Positions 17,694-26,098 of a DNA stretch of 64,000 bases are shown here, one piece after another (the first letter of the stretch is position 1; every line of letters starts with the position of its first letter). Location: NCBI GenBank assembly GCA_036380875.1, contig DASVDX010000087.1, positions 30,888-94,887 on the forward strand, read 5' to 3'. The stretch comes from ZC4RG17 sp036380875. Lineage in GTDB: Bacteria; Actinomycetota; Acidimicrobiia; Spongiisociales; ZC4RG35. Below the pieces are notes generated by a model. It saw only the letters and a list, made by a program, of their open reading frames with translations, was not told where the DNA came from and did no database searches. A program made the position numbers and the translations under genes.

Positions 17694-18713
17694 ATGAGGG
17701 TCGACTACTACTTCCCCCCTGGAGCACCCATGGCGGCCCGGGAAGCGGCGGAGTACGCGGACCGGCTCGGCTTCGACGGTTTCTTCACGGCCGAGACCAG
17801 CCACGACCCGTTCTTTCCCCTCCTGATCGCGGCGGAGGCCTCGGATCGACTCGACCTGGGGACCGCCATCGCAGTGGCGTTTCCCCGCTCGCCCATGGTG
17901 ACGGCCATGATCTCCTGGGACCTCGCTCAGGCATCGGGTGGCCGCTTCATCCTCGGTTTGGGCACGCAGGTCCGCGCTCACATCACCCGCCGTTTCTCGA
18001 CCGAGTGGTTCAGTCCTGGCCCCCGGCTCCGCGACTACATCCTGTCGTTGCGGGCCATCTGGTCGGCGTGGCAGAACCAGACCAAGCTCGAGTACGAGGG
18101 GGAGTTCTACAGATTCTCGTTGATGACGCCGTTCTTCGACCCGGGGCCGATCTCCCACCCCGACATTCCGGTGGCGATCGCCGGCGTCGGTCCCTACCTG
18201 AGCCGCTTGGCGGGCGAGCTCTGCGAAGGCTTCCACGTCCACCCGTTCCACACCATCGCCTATCTCGATCAGGTGGTGCTCCCCGCAATGGCCGAGGGCG
18301 CGGAGTCGGCTGGACGCAGCCTCGACGACTGCGTCCGGATGTCGACGGTGTTCGTCGTCACCGGGGCCGACGACTCGGAGGTGGAGCAGTCGATGGTGGC
18401 GGTCAAGCAACAGATCGCCTTCTACGCCTCCACCCCTTCCTACCGTCCGGTCCTGGAAGCGTCAGGCTGGGACTTCGGCCCGGAGTTGACTGCCATGAGC
18501 AAGAGGGGGCGCTGGGAAGAGATGGCCGACGTCATCACCGACGATGTGGTTGCCGAGGTGGGTGTGGTGGCCACCATCGACGAGCTCGGATCGGCCATCC
18601 GGGAGCGCTACGAAGGTCGGGTGCAGCGGGTCGGCTTCTACAACCTGGGCGGCGTGGCCAGCCTCGACGAGGATGCCCTCTCGCAGGTCCTAACCGACAT
18701 CAAGGGCTCTTGA
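17694..18713 (+). CDS. F420-dependent LLM-class oxidoreductase (TIGR03617-like)
   Basis: 339 aa luciferase-like TIM barrel: N-terminal AAEYADRLGFDGFF, central RFILGLGTQVRAHI and PGPRLRDYILSLRAIW, and VPVAIAGVGP-type strand near residue 165. Family members use coenzyme F420 (or FMN) for hydride transfer to unknown substrates and are typical of actinobacteria. An in-frame GTG exists 18 nt upstream, but ATG 17694 stands 7 nt after TAAGGT and matches the conserved N-terminus. The last 14 nt overlap the convergent histidine-phosphatase gene. Confidence 0.85.
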   Translation: MRVDYYFPPGAPMAAREAAEYADRLGFDGFFTAETSHDPFFPLLIAAEASDRLDLGTAIAVAFPRSPMVTAMISWDLAQASGGRFILGLGTQVRAHITRRFSTEWFSPGPRLRDYILSLRAIWSAWQNQTKLEYEGEFYRFSLMTPFFDPGPISHPDIPVAIAGVGPYLSRLAGELCEGFHVHPFHTIAYLDQVVLPAMAEGAESAGRSLDDCVRMSTVFVVTGADDSEVEQSMVAVKQQIAFYASTPSYRPVLEASGWDFGPELTAMSKRGRWEEMADVITDDVVAEVGVVATIDELGSAIRERYEGRVQRVGFYNLGGVASLDEDALSQVLTDIKGS

Positions 18714-19344
18714 CAGGACTGAACGGAAGGCGCTGGTCCGGCACCGGTGCCACATGGCCGACGTCGTTGTAGGTGACGAGCCGGGGGCCGTCCCCGATGA
18801 CCGTTATCGAGGCGTTGTGGGGAGCCCCGAAGGGCCCGCGGAAGACGTTGCCGTTCTGCGGTATCCCGGCGGCCCACATGGCCAGGATCACCGTCGGCCC
18901 CGAATGGGTCGACACCACGACCGGCTCTTTTGAGTCGAGCAACTCCTCGACGGCCGAGAGGACACGGTCGGCGACGTCTCGCCATCGCTCGCCGCCCGGT
19001 CGAGCCACGTCCTCGCCGGCGGTATATGCCTCCCACATGTCCGGCCACCCCTCGGCGATCTCCTCGGGCAAGAGGCCGGTCCACTCTCCGTTCGCGACCT
19101 CGCGCAGTCGAGGATCGGTTTCGATCTCGATTCCCAGCTTCTGAGCCAGCGGTTCGACCGTCTCGACGCATCGCACCAGGTCGGAGGCGACGATACGGCC
19201 GACGGGCAGCCTGCCGAGGCGGTCGGCGACCGCTTCGGCCTGGAGGCGTCCCATCTCGGTGAGGCGTGTCTGCGACTGCCCGATGAAGCGATGGTCGTTG
19301 TTCCCTTCCGCCTCGCCGTGGCGGACCACGAACAAGGTCGCCAT
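18700..19344 (-). CDS. Histidine phosphatase (phosphoglycerate mutase-like) family protein
   Basis: 214 aa. Begins with the phospho-histidine motif VVRHGEAEGN (His9), has Arg and Glu of the RLREVANGEWTGLLPEEI region, and the second His in VVSTHSGPTVIL. Substrate of such broad-specificity phosphatases is not readable; some actinobacterial members act on glucosyl-3-phosphoglycerate or alpha-ribazole phosphate. The start codon shares one base with the preceding GGT stop (TGATG), so the two are co-translated. Confidence 0.88.
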   Translation of the reverse strand: MATLFVVRHGEAEGNNDHRFIGQSQTRLTEMGRLQAEAVADRLGRLPVGRIVASDLVRCVETVEPLAQKLGIEIETDPRLREVANGEWTGLLPEEIAEGWPDMWEAYTAGEDVARPGGERWRDVADRVLSAVEELLDSKEPVVVSTHSGPTVILAMWAAGIPQNGNVFRGPFGAPHNASITVIGDGPRLVTYNDVGHVAPVPDQRLPFSPVKSP

Positions 19345-20948
19345 CAGTCGACCGCCGCCATCGCCGTGTCCAGGCGAGGGTCGGCTGCCGCCGTTCTGAG
19401 ACCGTCCGTCCCGATCCGGATCACCGACATGGGCCCCCAACCCGACTGAGGGACCTCGAGAGACTCGACCGCATGGCCACGACGTTCCAGTTCCTCCACC
19501 AGGACGCGGCTGACTCCCGGTTCGACCTGGACCGGCGAGCCGGCGCCCGAGCGGGGGAGAGGCACCATCCAGCGAGGGGCGGCCATCGCCAGCGCTGGCG
19601 CGTCGCCGTGGCCCATCACTCGCACGGCCAGTTGGACGACGAGTTGCGGCTGCATGAAACCCCCGCGAGTGCCGATGATCGCCGCCAGCCCGTCGCCAGC
19701 CCGAGTCCAGATCGTCGGTGACAGCGTGTGGAGGGGCCGTTTGCCGGGAGCGAGCTCGTTGGGATGCTCTCGCTCGAGGGTGAAGCCTCGCCCTCGGTCG
19801 TGGAGGAGGAATCCGGCCCCTTCGACCGAGATCCCCGACCCGATCCCATAGAAGTTCGACTGGATCAGAGAGACGCCCATGCCGTCGCGGTCGGTGACGC
19901 ACATGAAGGCGGTGCCGCCACCCGGGCGACGGGCGGTGCCGACGTCCGCCGGCCGATCTGGAGAGTAGAGGTCGGCGAGCTGTTCGATCCGCTCCTCCGA
20001 GATCAGATCCTGCGGACGGACGGTCATCGTCTCGGGGTCGGCGAGGACGTCGTCGCGGTCCGAGGCGGCGAGCCGATACGCCTCGATCGCCAGATGCCAA
20101 GCCGCAGGCTCGTCCGGCGCAACCAACCCGATCCGCTGCACGATCCCCAGGGCGAGCAGGCTGATGTAGCCCTGGGAGTTGGGAGGGATCGTCCATCCGG
20201 TGTTACCGAACAAGTCCAGACCGAGCGGTTCGACCCAGTCGGCTTGCACACGGTCGAGGTCGTCGGGGGTGACGTGGCCTTCGAGTGCCCTGACGAGCGC
20301 GTCGCCGACCCGGCCCGAGTAGAACGCGGCCCGGCCCGACTCGGCGATGCCTTCGAGGGTGGCGGCCAGCTCCGGGCGACGAATGCGTTCCCCTTCGAGA
20401 GGAGGCCTGTGGTTGGGGTACATGGCAGCGGCCGACGGCTCATCGCCCAACTCGTCGTGGCGGGCGGCGAAGGCGGCGGCGAGCTCACGACTGGCCGGAA
20501 AACCATCCCGAGCGAGACGAATCGCCGGCTCCAGTATCTCGCCGAGGGAGAGTCGGCCGAACGACCGGTTCATCTCCAGCCAACCGTCTATGCAGCCGGG
20601 GACGGTGACGGCGGCCGGGTGGCGCTGTGGGATCTCGTCGGCGCCGGCCGCACGCAGGTCTTCGGCGAGACGGGCGGCACCGCTTCCCGCCCTGCCCGAT
20701 GCATTCAGCGTCTTCGGCCTATCGCTTCCCGGTGCGACGATCAAGGCGAACAGATCACCGCCTATCCCACAGGTCTCGGGGGCGACGACCCCCTGAACGG
20801 CGTTGGCGGAGATGGCGGCGTCCACGGCGTTGCCTCCTCGCGCCAGGGTGGCCATCGCAGCCTGGGTGGCGAGGCGGTGCGGGCTCACGGCAGCACCGCC
20901 GAACCCGGTCATTTCGGTCGGGCGAAGAGGGATGATCGGTGGGGCCAT
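19344..20948 (-). CDS. ggt: Gamma-glutamyltranspeptidase family protein
   Basis: 534 aa Ntn-hydrolase. N-terminal heavy-subunit region with SANAVQGVVAPETCGIGGD; autoprocessing/nucleophile Thr in GGGTAFMCVTD, then the light-subunit GSGISVEGAGFLLHDRG and the substrate loop GKRPLHTLSPTI. No signal peptide is visible, so it may be cytoplasmic or not glutathione-directed; related enzymes include cephalosporin acylases. Middle gene of a three-gene operon (hypothetical, ggt, phosphatase). Confidence 0.9.
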   Translation of the reverse strand: MAPPIIPLRPTEMTGFGGAAVSPHRLATQAAMATLARGGNAVDAAISANAVQGVVAPETCGIGGDLFALIVAPGSDRPKTLNASGRAGSGAARLAEDLRAAGADEIPQRHPAAVTVPGCIDGWLEMNRSFGRLSLGEILEPAIRLARDGFPASRELAAAFAARHDELGDEPSAAAMYPNHRPPLEGERIRRPELAATLEGIAESGRAAFYSGRVGDALVRALEGHVTPDDLDRVQADWVEPLGLDLFGNTGWTIPPNSQGYISLLALGIVQRIGLVAPDEPAAWHLAIEAYRLAASDRDDVLADPETMTVRPQDLISEERIEQLADLYSPDRPADVGTARRPGGGTAFMCVTDRDGMGVSLIQSNFYGIGSGISVEGAGFLLHDRGRGFTLEREHPNELAPGKRPLHTLSPTIWTRAGDGLAAIIGTRGGFMQPQLVVQLAVRVMGHGDAPALAMAAPRWMVPLPRSGAGSPVQVEPGVSRVLVEELERRGHAVESLEVPQSGWGPMSVIRIGTDGLRTAAADPRLDTAMAAVD

Positions 20949-20952
20949 CGGG

Positions 20953-21570
20953 TCAGCGCCGCAGGTCCGGGACGACCCGGTTGAGGGCGTCGAGGACAGC
21001 CCGGACCACAGCCCGCGATTCGTCCTCGTCGACTAGTGCCGAGCCCACCATCAGCCGCTCCTGCTGATTGGTGACGAGCACGATCTGCGCTACCGCCACC
21101 CGCCGCGAACCGAGTGTGGGGACGTCCACCGAAGCCACCGCAAACGAGGCGTCGGAGTGGAGCGCCTGGCCGAGTGCCTCGAGCACGGCTTCAGCCACCA
21201 GGCGGTTCCGTGTCGCTCGCGCCGCGGCACCTGTTGTTTCGCCTGTGAGCAGCTCGTCGTGCCACTCCAACGTCACTTTGACCGAGGACTTCGACCCGTT
21301 GGTCGTTTCGACGATGTCGACTATGGCCGGGCGGTCCCCGCTCGACAGGTCGGTATCGGCGAGTTGGACGACGGAGACGATCCTGCGGTCGACATCGATC
21401 CCGAACGCGGCGGCGGCCAGCGACTGAACGTCTCGGACCACCTGCTTGGCGGGCTTGTTCGTCCGGGCGAGCACGTGGATCTCCTCGAGGCGCGACTCCG
21501 TGCCGACGACGCGTACGGCTTCGACGCCGTCCAGGCGGGCGAGCTTCTCCTGGAGTGCTGAGACATCCAT
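20953..21570 (-). CDS. Conserved hypothetical protein
   Basis: 205 aa, not recognised with confidence. The N-terminal 70 residues (VEAVRVVG..RLEEIHVLA..KPAKQVVRDVQSLAAAAFGIDVD) look like a small alpha/beta domain that recurs in other bacteria in front of unrelated regions; a second beta-rich half follows (about 90-205). No signal peptide or TM. Ends 4 nt before ggt, so it is the first gene of that operon. Confidence 0.7.
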   Translation of the reverse strand: MDVSALQEKLARLDGVEAVRVVGTESRLEEIHVLARTNKPAKQVVRDVQSLAAAAFGIDVDRRIVSVVQLADTDLSSGDRPAIVDIVETTNGSKSSVKVTLEWHDELLTGETTGAAARATRNRLVAEAVLEALGQALHSDASFAVASVDVPTLGSRRVAVAQIVLVTNQQERLMVGSALVDEDESRAVVRAVLDALNRVVPDLRR

Positions 21571-21762
21571 CGTCGGGGAGGGTACACGTCGGATTGTGCA
21601 CCTCTATCCCTCAATATCGGAGGATCACCAGCCGATGTACCTGTTGAGCAGCAGGGCCCCGACGGCTACATTCTGAGCGCCGCCACGGAGGCGACGCCAC
21701 GTCGTACGGTTGCGCAGCCGTCTACGAGGTTTGAGAAGCGGGCGAGTCAGGGGCTGGAGATG

Positions 21763-21790
21763 TTGACAACCGAAGGTTCCCGGAGAGGAT
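21763..21790 (+). promoter_or_regulatory. Candidate sigma-70-type promoter for the HD operon leader
   Basis: TTGACA at 21763-21768 is a consensus -35; 16 nt later GAGGAT (21785-21790) is a weak -10. Transcription would begin near 21797 and give a leader of about 240 nt. Confidence 0.35.
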
Positions 21791-21865
21791 CCGGGAGCAT
21801 GCGGGGTACCCCGGCGAAGCGATTGGCCTAGATCGACCCAACGACCCAAGCGGAGCGGAACGTGA

Positions 21866-21887
21866 CATCGAGCAGGAGTGCTCGATG
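21866..21887 (+). promoter_or_regulatory. Hairpin with Shine-Dalgarno in the loop and start codon in the stem
   Basis: CATCGAGCA and TGCTCGATG form a perfect 9-bp stem around a GGAG tetraloop. The ATG ending the right arm (21885) opens a five-codon frame MNTIQ that stops at 21902, only 14 nt before the next micro-ORF. The layout suggests translation-dependent control of what follows. Confidence 0.5.
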
Positions 21888-21915
21888 AACACAATCCAGT
21901 AGGTGGTCGAAGAAT

Positions 21916-22005
21916 ATGAAGGGCAAGCTCGTTCGGATCCTTGCCGCGGCCAGCAGCCTTGCAGCCCTCATTGCTGCAGGTTCGGCCAATTTCAAGATCG
22001 GCTGA
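21916..22005 (+). CDS. 29-aa hydrophobic micro-peptide upstream of HD-domain genes
   Basis: MKGKLVRIL, then an Ala/Ser/Leu core of about 15 residues, ending GSANFKIG. A basic N-terminus plus a hydrophobic stretch with an Ala-Gly-Ser-Ala site looks like a tiny exported or membrane peptide. General shape recalls precursors of secreted signalling peptides (AgrD-like leaders), but no Cys or Trp ring motif is present, so this is only a resemblance. It could instead be a translated leader ORF. Only AGG at 21901-21903, about 12 nt upstream, could serve as ribosome site. Stop is 31 nt before the membrane HD gene. Confidence 0.45.
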   Translation: MKGKLVRILAAASSLAALIAAGSANFKIG

Positions 22006-22036
22006 CCCGCCTCGTCGGGGACCCGCGAAAACTCGT

Positions 22037-23341
22037 ATGAGCACTGTAAGACGACGCCAACTCCGAATTGCGGCCCTCTATCTCGTCCTTGGGTTGAGCG
22101 CGCTCGCCGCGGTGTTGGTGTTCGCCGATCCACCCGGTTGGACCCTTTGGTTCGTCTTCGCTGTCGCCTTCGCCGCCCTGGAGTGGAACGCGGTCGAAGT
22201 CAACGACAGGCTGTTCCAGAGCTCTGGCTCCATGGTGGCTATCACCGCCGGGACCGTGTTCGCGTTGTCTTCGGATTCGAGTGCCGTGTATGCCATGGCC
22301 CTCATGGCGGTGCTCGGGCCGCTGGTTCCTGCGGACATCAAGCACCGTCGTTGGTTCCAGCCCGTGGCGAACCTCGGTCAGCTGATACTCGCAGCCGTCG
22401 CCGCAGGACTCGTCCTCGACTCGACCCTCGGTGACATCACCCGGATCGACTCCTCGGTCTTGCTGCGCGTGGCGATGGCCGGTGCTGCGGCGTCGGTTGT
22501 CCACTCGGTGATCAACTTCGCTCTGGTTTCGGTGGCCGTGCGGTCCGTCTATGGCAACCGAAACCTGCTGCCCTGGTCGGGCATCCACATGCTCGTCTCG
22601 TCCCAGGTCGTGATGGGTGTGGTTGGAGGTCTTCTCGGTGCGGCCTTCCGAGTGGTCGACAAGACCGCTGTCATCGTGTTGATACTCGTCGTCTACCTGG
22701 TGGCTCACTTGTCGCTGGCTTCTTACTCCCAGCTCCGGGAGGCGCATCAGGCCGCTCTCCGTGGCTTCGTCAAAGCGCTCGAAGCCCGGGACCTCTACAC
22801 CCGTGGCCACACCGAACGCGTCGCCTACTTCGCCCAGCTCATCGGCGAGGAGCTCCGTTTCACCGGCACCCAGCTGGAGCGGCTTCGGTGGGCCTGTCTC
22901 ATACATGACCTCGGCAAGCTGGCCATTCCCGGCGAGCTCCTCTCCAAACCCCAGCTGACACCAGAGGAGTTCGAAGAGATGCGGCAGGCCGCCGGCAAGG
23001 TCCAGTCGATCCTGGCCGAAGTGGACTTCCTCCGGCCAATGGTGTCCATCTCCGGGGTCCACTACATCGATCTGGATCGTTTCGATCCGTCCAATTGGTC
23101 GCTCGAGGCGTCGATCGTCGCTACCGCCGATGCCTTCGACGCTCTCACTTCGACACGGCGATATCGCATGGCAATGAGCCAGCAAGAGGCGTTCGAGGAG
23201 CTGCGTTCCGACACCTCGGGCCGCTTCTATCCGGATGTGGTCGATGCCCTCGAACGAGCTCTGGAGAGGACCGGCGAGGTCTACGGCGCCACGAGCTCCA
23301 CCCGAACGACCGACACGCGGGAGGGGGCGCGCCTTGCCTAA
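22037..23341 (+). CDS. Membrane HD-domain phosphohydrolase (degenerate HD-GYP type), first of tandem pair
   Basis: 434 aa. Seven or eight TM segments fill residues 10-230 (MASE-like sensor), followed by an HD domain: GHTERVAYFAQLIG, catalytic CLIHDLGKL, then ATADAFDALTSTRRYR and the FYPDVVDAL tail typical of HD-GYP. The HHE..DGSGYP segment that marks true HD-GYP c-di-GMP phosphodiesterases is replaced (SISGVHYIDLDRF), so the substrate or even activity is uncertain. Frame is open further upstream but ATG 22037 fits the first TM. Overlaps the next gene by 8 nt. Confidence 0.85.
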   Translation: MSTVRRRQLRIAALYLVLGLSALAAVLVFADPPGWTLWFVFAVAFAALEWNAVEVNDRLFQSSGSMVAITAGTVFALSSDSSAVYAMALMAVLGPLVPADIKHRRWFQPVANLGQLILAAVAAGLVLDSTLGDITRIDSSVLLRVAMAGAAASVVHSVINFALVSVAVRSVYGNRNLLPWSGIHMLVSSQVVMGVVGGLLGAAFRVVDKTAVIVLILVVYLVAHLSLASYSQLREAHQAALRGFVKALEARDLYTRGHTERVAYFAQLIGEELRFTGTQLERLRWACLIHDLGKLAIPGELLSKPQLTPEEFEEMRQAAGKVQSILAEVDFLRPMVSISGVHYIDLDRFDPSNWSLEASIVATADAFDALTSTRRYRMAMSQQEAFEELRSDTSGRFYPDVVDALERALERTGEVYGATSSTRTTDTREGARLA

Positions 23342-24560
23342 GCGAATCGTCTGGCGCATTCTCGTCGCCGCTGTCGTCGTCGCGTCCACGGTCGCCAGCG
23401 CCCTCGTCGTGTCCGATTCGGACGTTCCGCTGACGCGGGCAGTGATCGCCGCGCTCGCCGCCGGTGCCGCATCGTTCGTCGCCCCGGCAGTTTCGAGCCG
23501 CAACCGCCTCACTCTCGCGATCTCGGTCGGCGCCGCGTTGCCCTTCGTCCTCGTCGACGGCCGATTCGAGGCGGCTGGAACGATGGCCGTGTTCTTCCTC
23601 GGTGGCACTCTTCTCGCCTTGACCGAATACATACGCCGGGGCTCGGTTCGCAGGTCGCTCCTCTACGCAGGTCGTCTGTTCGTCGGCTACTGCGGCTTCG
23701 TCTTCGCCTTCGGTGCGATGAGGAACCTCGTCGGCGGTTCCCTCGGGTCGTCCGGATGGGACGCGTTGATCGCCTTCTTCGTCGGCGGTGTGATCTGGAT
23801 CGGGATCGACCTGGCTCTGTGGTCGGGAACCGCCTCCAACGACGCCCGCGTGTCGCCGCGCTTCGTCGCCCTCTCCGGCCTGAAGGACCTGAACGTGTTC
23901 ATCACTTTGATCGCCACCGGCGGTCTGTTCGGGATGATGTACGGGGCGATCGGATGGTGGGCGCTTCCGGTGGCCCTCCTACCGTACAGCTTCGCCCACG
24001 GTGCCTTCCGTCGCTTCCAGGAGACCAAGTCGACCTATCGGCAGACGATTCGGGCCCTCGCCCAGATTCCCGAGGTCGCCGGGCTCAACCTCAGCGGCCA
24101 TTCCGACCGCACCGCGGCGCTGGCCGTGGCCATGGCCCAGGACATGGGCTTGAGTCCCGAGGAAGTCGAGGACGTCGAATTCGCGGCTCTGATGCACGAC
24201 ATTGGTCACATCACGCTCAACGACCCAACGGTCGCCGAGCATGGGTGGACGCGGGAGGACCTCGCCCGGTGGGGCGCCGAGATCATCGCCGGCGCCCCGT
24301 CGCTGGACCGGGTGGCGAGTCATGTGCGGCGCCAATACGAGCCGTACCGCAACCCCGGCGAAGAATCGGATCCCTCGGTCTCCAAGGTCTCCCGCATCAT
24401 CAAGACGGCGTCGGCCTACGACGCTCACCGGATGGGCGAAGGCCTGTCACAACTCGAGGCACTGGAGCGACTGCACCAGGGCGCCGCCTACGAGTACGAC
24501 CCCGAGGTCGTCGCCTCCCTGCGTCGCGTTCTCGAATCGGGAGTCTCGGTCAACGCTTGA
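23334..24560 (+). CDS. Membrane HD-domain phosphohydrolase, second of tandem pair
   Basis: 408 aa from a TTG at 23334 preceded by GAGGGGG, overlapping the first HD gene. About six to seven TM segments (residues 5-225) and an HD domain with GHSDRTAALAVAMA, catalytic LMHDIGHI and a shortened C-terminal half; the GYP motif is absent here too. Same architecture as its upstream neighbour but low similarity outside the HD core, so an old duplication. The two may work as a heterodimer. The end overlaps the convergent DUF5317 gene by 11 nt. Confidence 0.83.
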   Translation: MPKRIVWRILVAAVVVASTVASALVVSDSDVPLTRAVIAALAAGAASFVAPAVSSRNRLTLAISVGAALPFVLVDGRFEAAGTMAVFFLGGTLLALTEYIRRGSVRRSLLYAGRLFVGYCGFVFAFGAMRNLVGGSLGSSGWDALIAFFVGGVIWIGIDLALWSGTASNDARVSPRFVALSGLKDLNVFITLIATGGLFGMMYGAIGWWALPVALLPYSFAHGAFRRFQETKSTYRQTIRALAQIPEVAGLNLSGHSDRTAALAVAMAQDMGLSPEEVEDVEFAALMHDIGHITLNDPTVAEHGWTREDLARWGAEIIAGAPSLDRVASHVRRQYEPYRNPGEESDPSVSKVSRIIKTASAYDAHRMGEGLSQLEALERLHQGAAYEYDPEVVASLRRVLESGVSVNA

Positions 24561-25146
24561 CCGACGCCGACCCCGCCTGAGCACGAGCGCCTCGCTTGAA
24601 CCAGCGCACCGGACGCCGCAGTTCCGATTCGAGGAAACGGGCCAGACCGACGGCGAGGAACACGTCGCCGAGTGACACCACGTTTCCCTGGTTGCCGATT
24701 CGGATCGGTATCACGTCAGCCAGAAACGGAAGCCGGGTGTTGGCATCCAGCATCACGTGCTTGTAGGAGCCTTCGACCGACATCGCCTGATCGGCGAAAC
24801 CCGCCGCCACTTGCCAGGCTCCCTCGAGGACAGGCATGCCTCCGTTGAGGGCGATGACGGAGAAGTTCATGAGGACACCGACTCCGGCGAGCCACATCCC
24901 GGTCCGCTCCCGGTTGAGCACGACGAGGACCAGGAGCAGAACGAAAGAGGTCAGGATCATGGCCAGGCCAGCACCCTCGGCCCAAGAGGCTGAGGAAGGT
25001 AACCAGGCTGTTGCGATCTGCAGTAGGAATGCCAAAGGGAGAAGCCACCACATCCGGAGTTGGATGTCGCCGAGGTTGGTGAGCCTCCCACCTCGCAGGA
25101 CTGCGATCGTCATAGCCAGAAACAGGACGAGCGCAAGCCATAACAT
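24550..25146 (-). CDS. DUF5317 family membrane protein
   Basis: 198 aa, four to five TM helices. Family hallmarks are the N-terminal LRGGRLTNLGDIQLRMWWLLPLAF, the NGGMPV motif, and near the C-terminus GNVVSLGDVFLAVG. Found widely in actinobacteria and firmicutes; function unknown. Starts 52 nt from the divergent enoyl-CoA hydratase-like gene. Confidence 0.8.
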   Translation of the reverse strand: MLWLALVLFLAMTIAVLRGGRLTNLGDIQLRMWWLLPLAFLLQIATAWLPSSASWAEGAGLAMILTSFVLLLVLVVLNRERTGMWLAGVGVLMNFSVIALNGGMPVLEGAWQVAAGFADQAMSVEGSYKHVMLDANTRLPFLADVIPIRIGNQGNVVSLGDVFLAVGLARFLESELRRPVRWFKRGARAQAGSASVKR

Positions 25147-25197
25147 GCGTCAGCCGACGGTATCACAGCCCGCTACGTGAGCAAGGAGGAAGGGCAG

Positions 25198-25965
25198 TTG
25201 ATTCGCTACGAAGTCTCGGGACGGCGGGCGACGATCACGATCGACGACCCCGAGCGGCGAAATCCGATGTCGACCGAGACGATGGTGGGCCTCGTCGACG
25301 CCACCCGCCGCGCCCTCGCCGACGATGACGTAGCGGTGATCGTCTACACCGGAGCGGGCGAAGCCGCCTTCAGCGCTGGGGGTGACCTGTCGGGTGGATT
25401 CGTCGACGACCCGATCGGCTTGCACCGGTCGCGTGGAGCATTGGCCGACCTCTTCCGGCTCATCGTCCGCGGGGGCAAGCCGACCGTCGCCCGGGTCAAC
25501 GGCCACGCCCTCGCCGGGGGCTTTGGTCTGGCGGTGGCGTGCGACATCGTCATATGTGTCGAAGACGCCAAGCTCGGGACTCCTGAGATCTCTGTCGGGC
25601 TGTGGCCCATGATGATCTCCGCGGTGCTGCTGCGGTCGATGCCTCGCAAGGTCGTACTCGACCTGATGATGACGGGACGACTCATCGACCCCGAGGAGGC
25701 CCAGCGACTCGGTGCAGTTTCACGCGTCGTGGCTCGTCACCAACTCGACTCCGCAGTCGACGAGGTGGTGGAGAGTCTCTCGAGCAAGAGTTCGGCCATC
25801 CTCGAGTTGGGCCGCGACAGCTTCTACTCCGTCGCCGACCTGGACTTCGACTCGGCCCTCGATCGCCTCCAGGGAGGGCTGACGGCGGTGGCGCTCACCG
25901 AAGATGCCCGCGAGGGAGTCGCCGCCTTCTTGGAGAAACGCACGCCGAACTGGTCGGGCAGATAG
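25198..25965 (+). CDS. Enoyl-CoA hydratase/isomerase family protein
   Basis: 255 aa crotonase fold. Oxyanion-hole segments AFSAGGDLSGG and NGHALAGGFGLAVACD are intact; EISVGLWPMM follows. Family reactions are hydration or isomerisation of enoyl-CoA esters. TTG at 25198 is preferred because AAGGAGG (25183-25189) stands 8 nt before it and the product then begins with the usual MIRYEV; a GTG at 25177 would add seven residues. Confidence 0.9.
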   Translation: MIRYEVSGRRATITIDDPERRNPMSTETMVGLVDATRRALADDDVAVIVYTGAGEAAFSAGGDLSGGFVDDPIGLHRSRGALADLFRLIVRGGKPTVARVNGHALAGGFGLAVACDIVICVEDAKLGTPEISVGLWPMMISAVLLRSMPRKVVLDLMMTGRLIDPEEAQRLGAVSRVVARHQLDSAVDEVVESLSSKSSAILELGRDSFYSVADLDFDSALDRLQGGLTAVALTEDAREGVAAFLEKRTPNWSGR

Positions 25966-26098
25966 AGCCTCCACGCGCCCGACGGTTTGTGGCCGGTTCT
26001 CGTCACACCCGGCTTGGTCTGCCACAGCTAGTTCTCTCGGCTCGGTCGGGTCCTTGGACATCTAGGAAAATCACCCATCAGAGTTAGCCTTCCCCCCA

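Larger units (their letters stand above)
21571..22036. other. 466-base leader region upstream of the HD-domain pair
   Basis: No long gene is supportable. On the plus strand it holds a possible promoter (TTGACA 21763-21768), a CCCGG/CCGGG hairpin (21779-21795), a 12-bp palindrome CGGGGTACCCCG (21802-21813), a hairpin that contains a Shine-Dalgarno (21866-21887) and a 29-codon micro-ORF. Together this looks like a structured 5' leader. I could not match it to a known riboswitch consensus (c-di-GMP-I, c-di-AMP and cobalamin were considered). Confidence 0.5.

Noticed and set aside
21641..21865. A known riboswitch (c-di-GMP-I, c-di-AMP or cobalamin) in the HD leader
   Set aside because: Hairpins are present, but the conserved cores of these classes could not be matched by eye. 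An Infernal search against Rfam would settle it.
21625..22044. A 139-codon open frame on the minus strand across the HD leader
   Set aside because: Arg/Gly/Pro-rich, no domain, no ribosome site, and it crosses the micro-ORF and hairpins of the other strand; a by-product of high GC.
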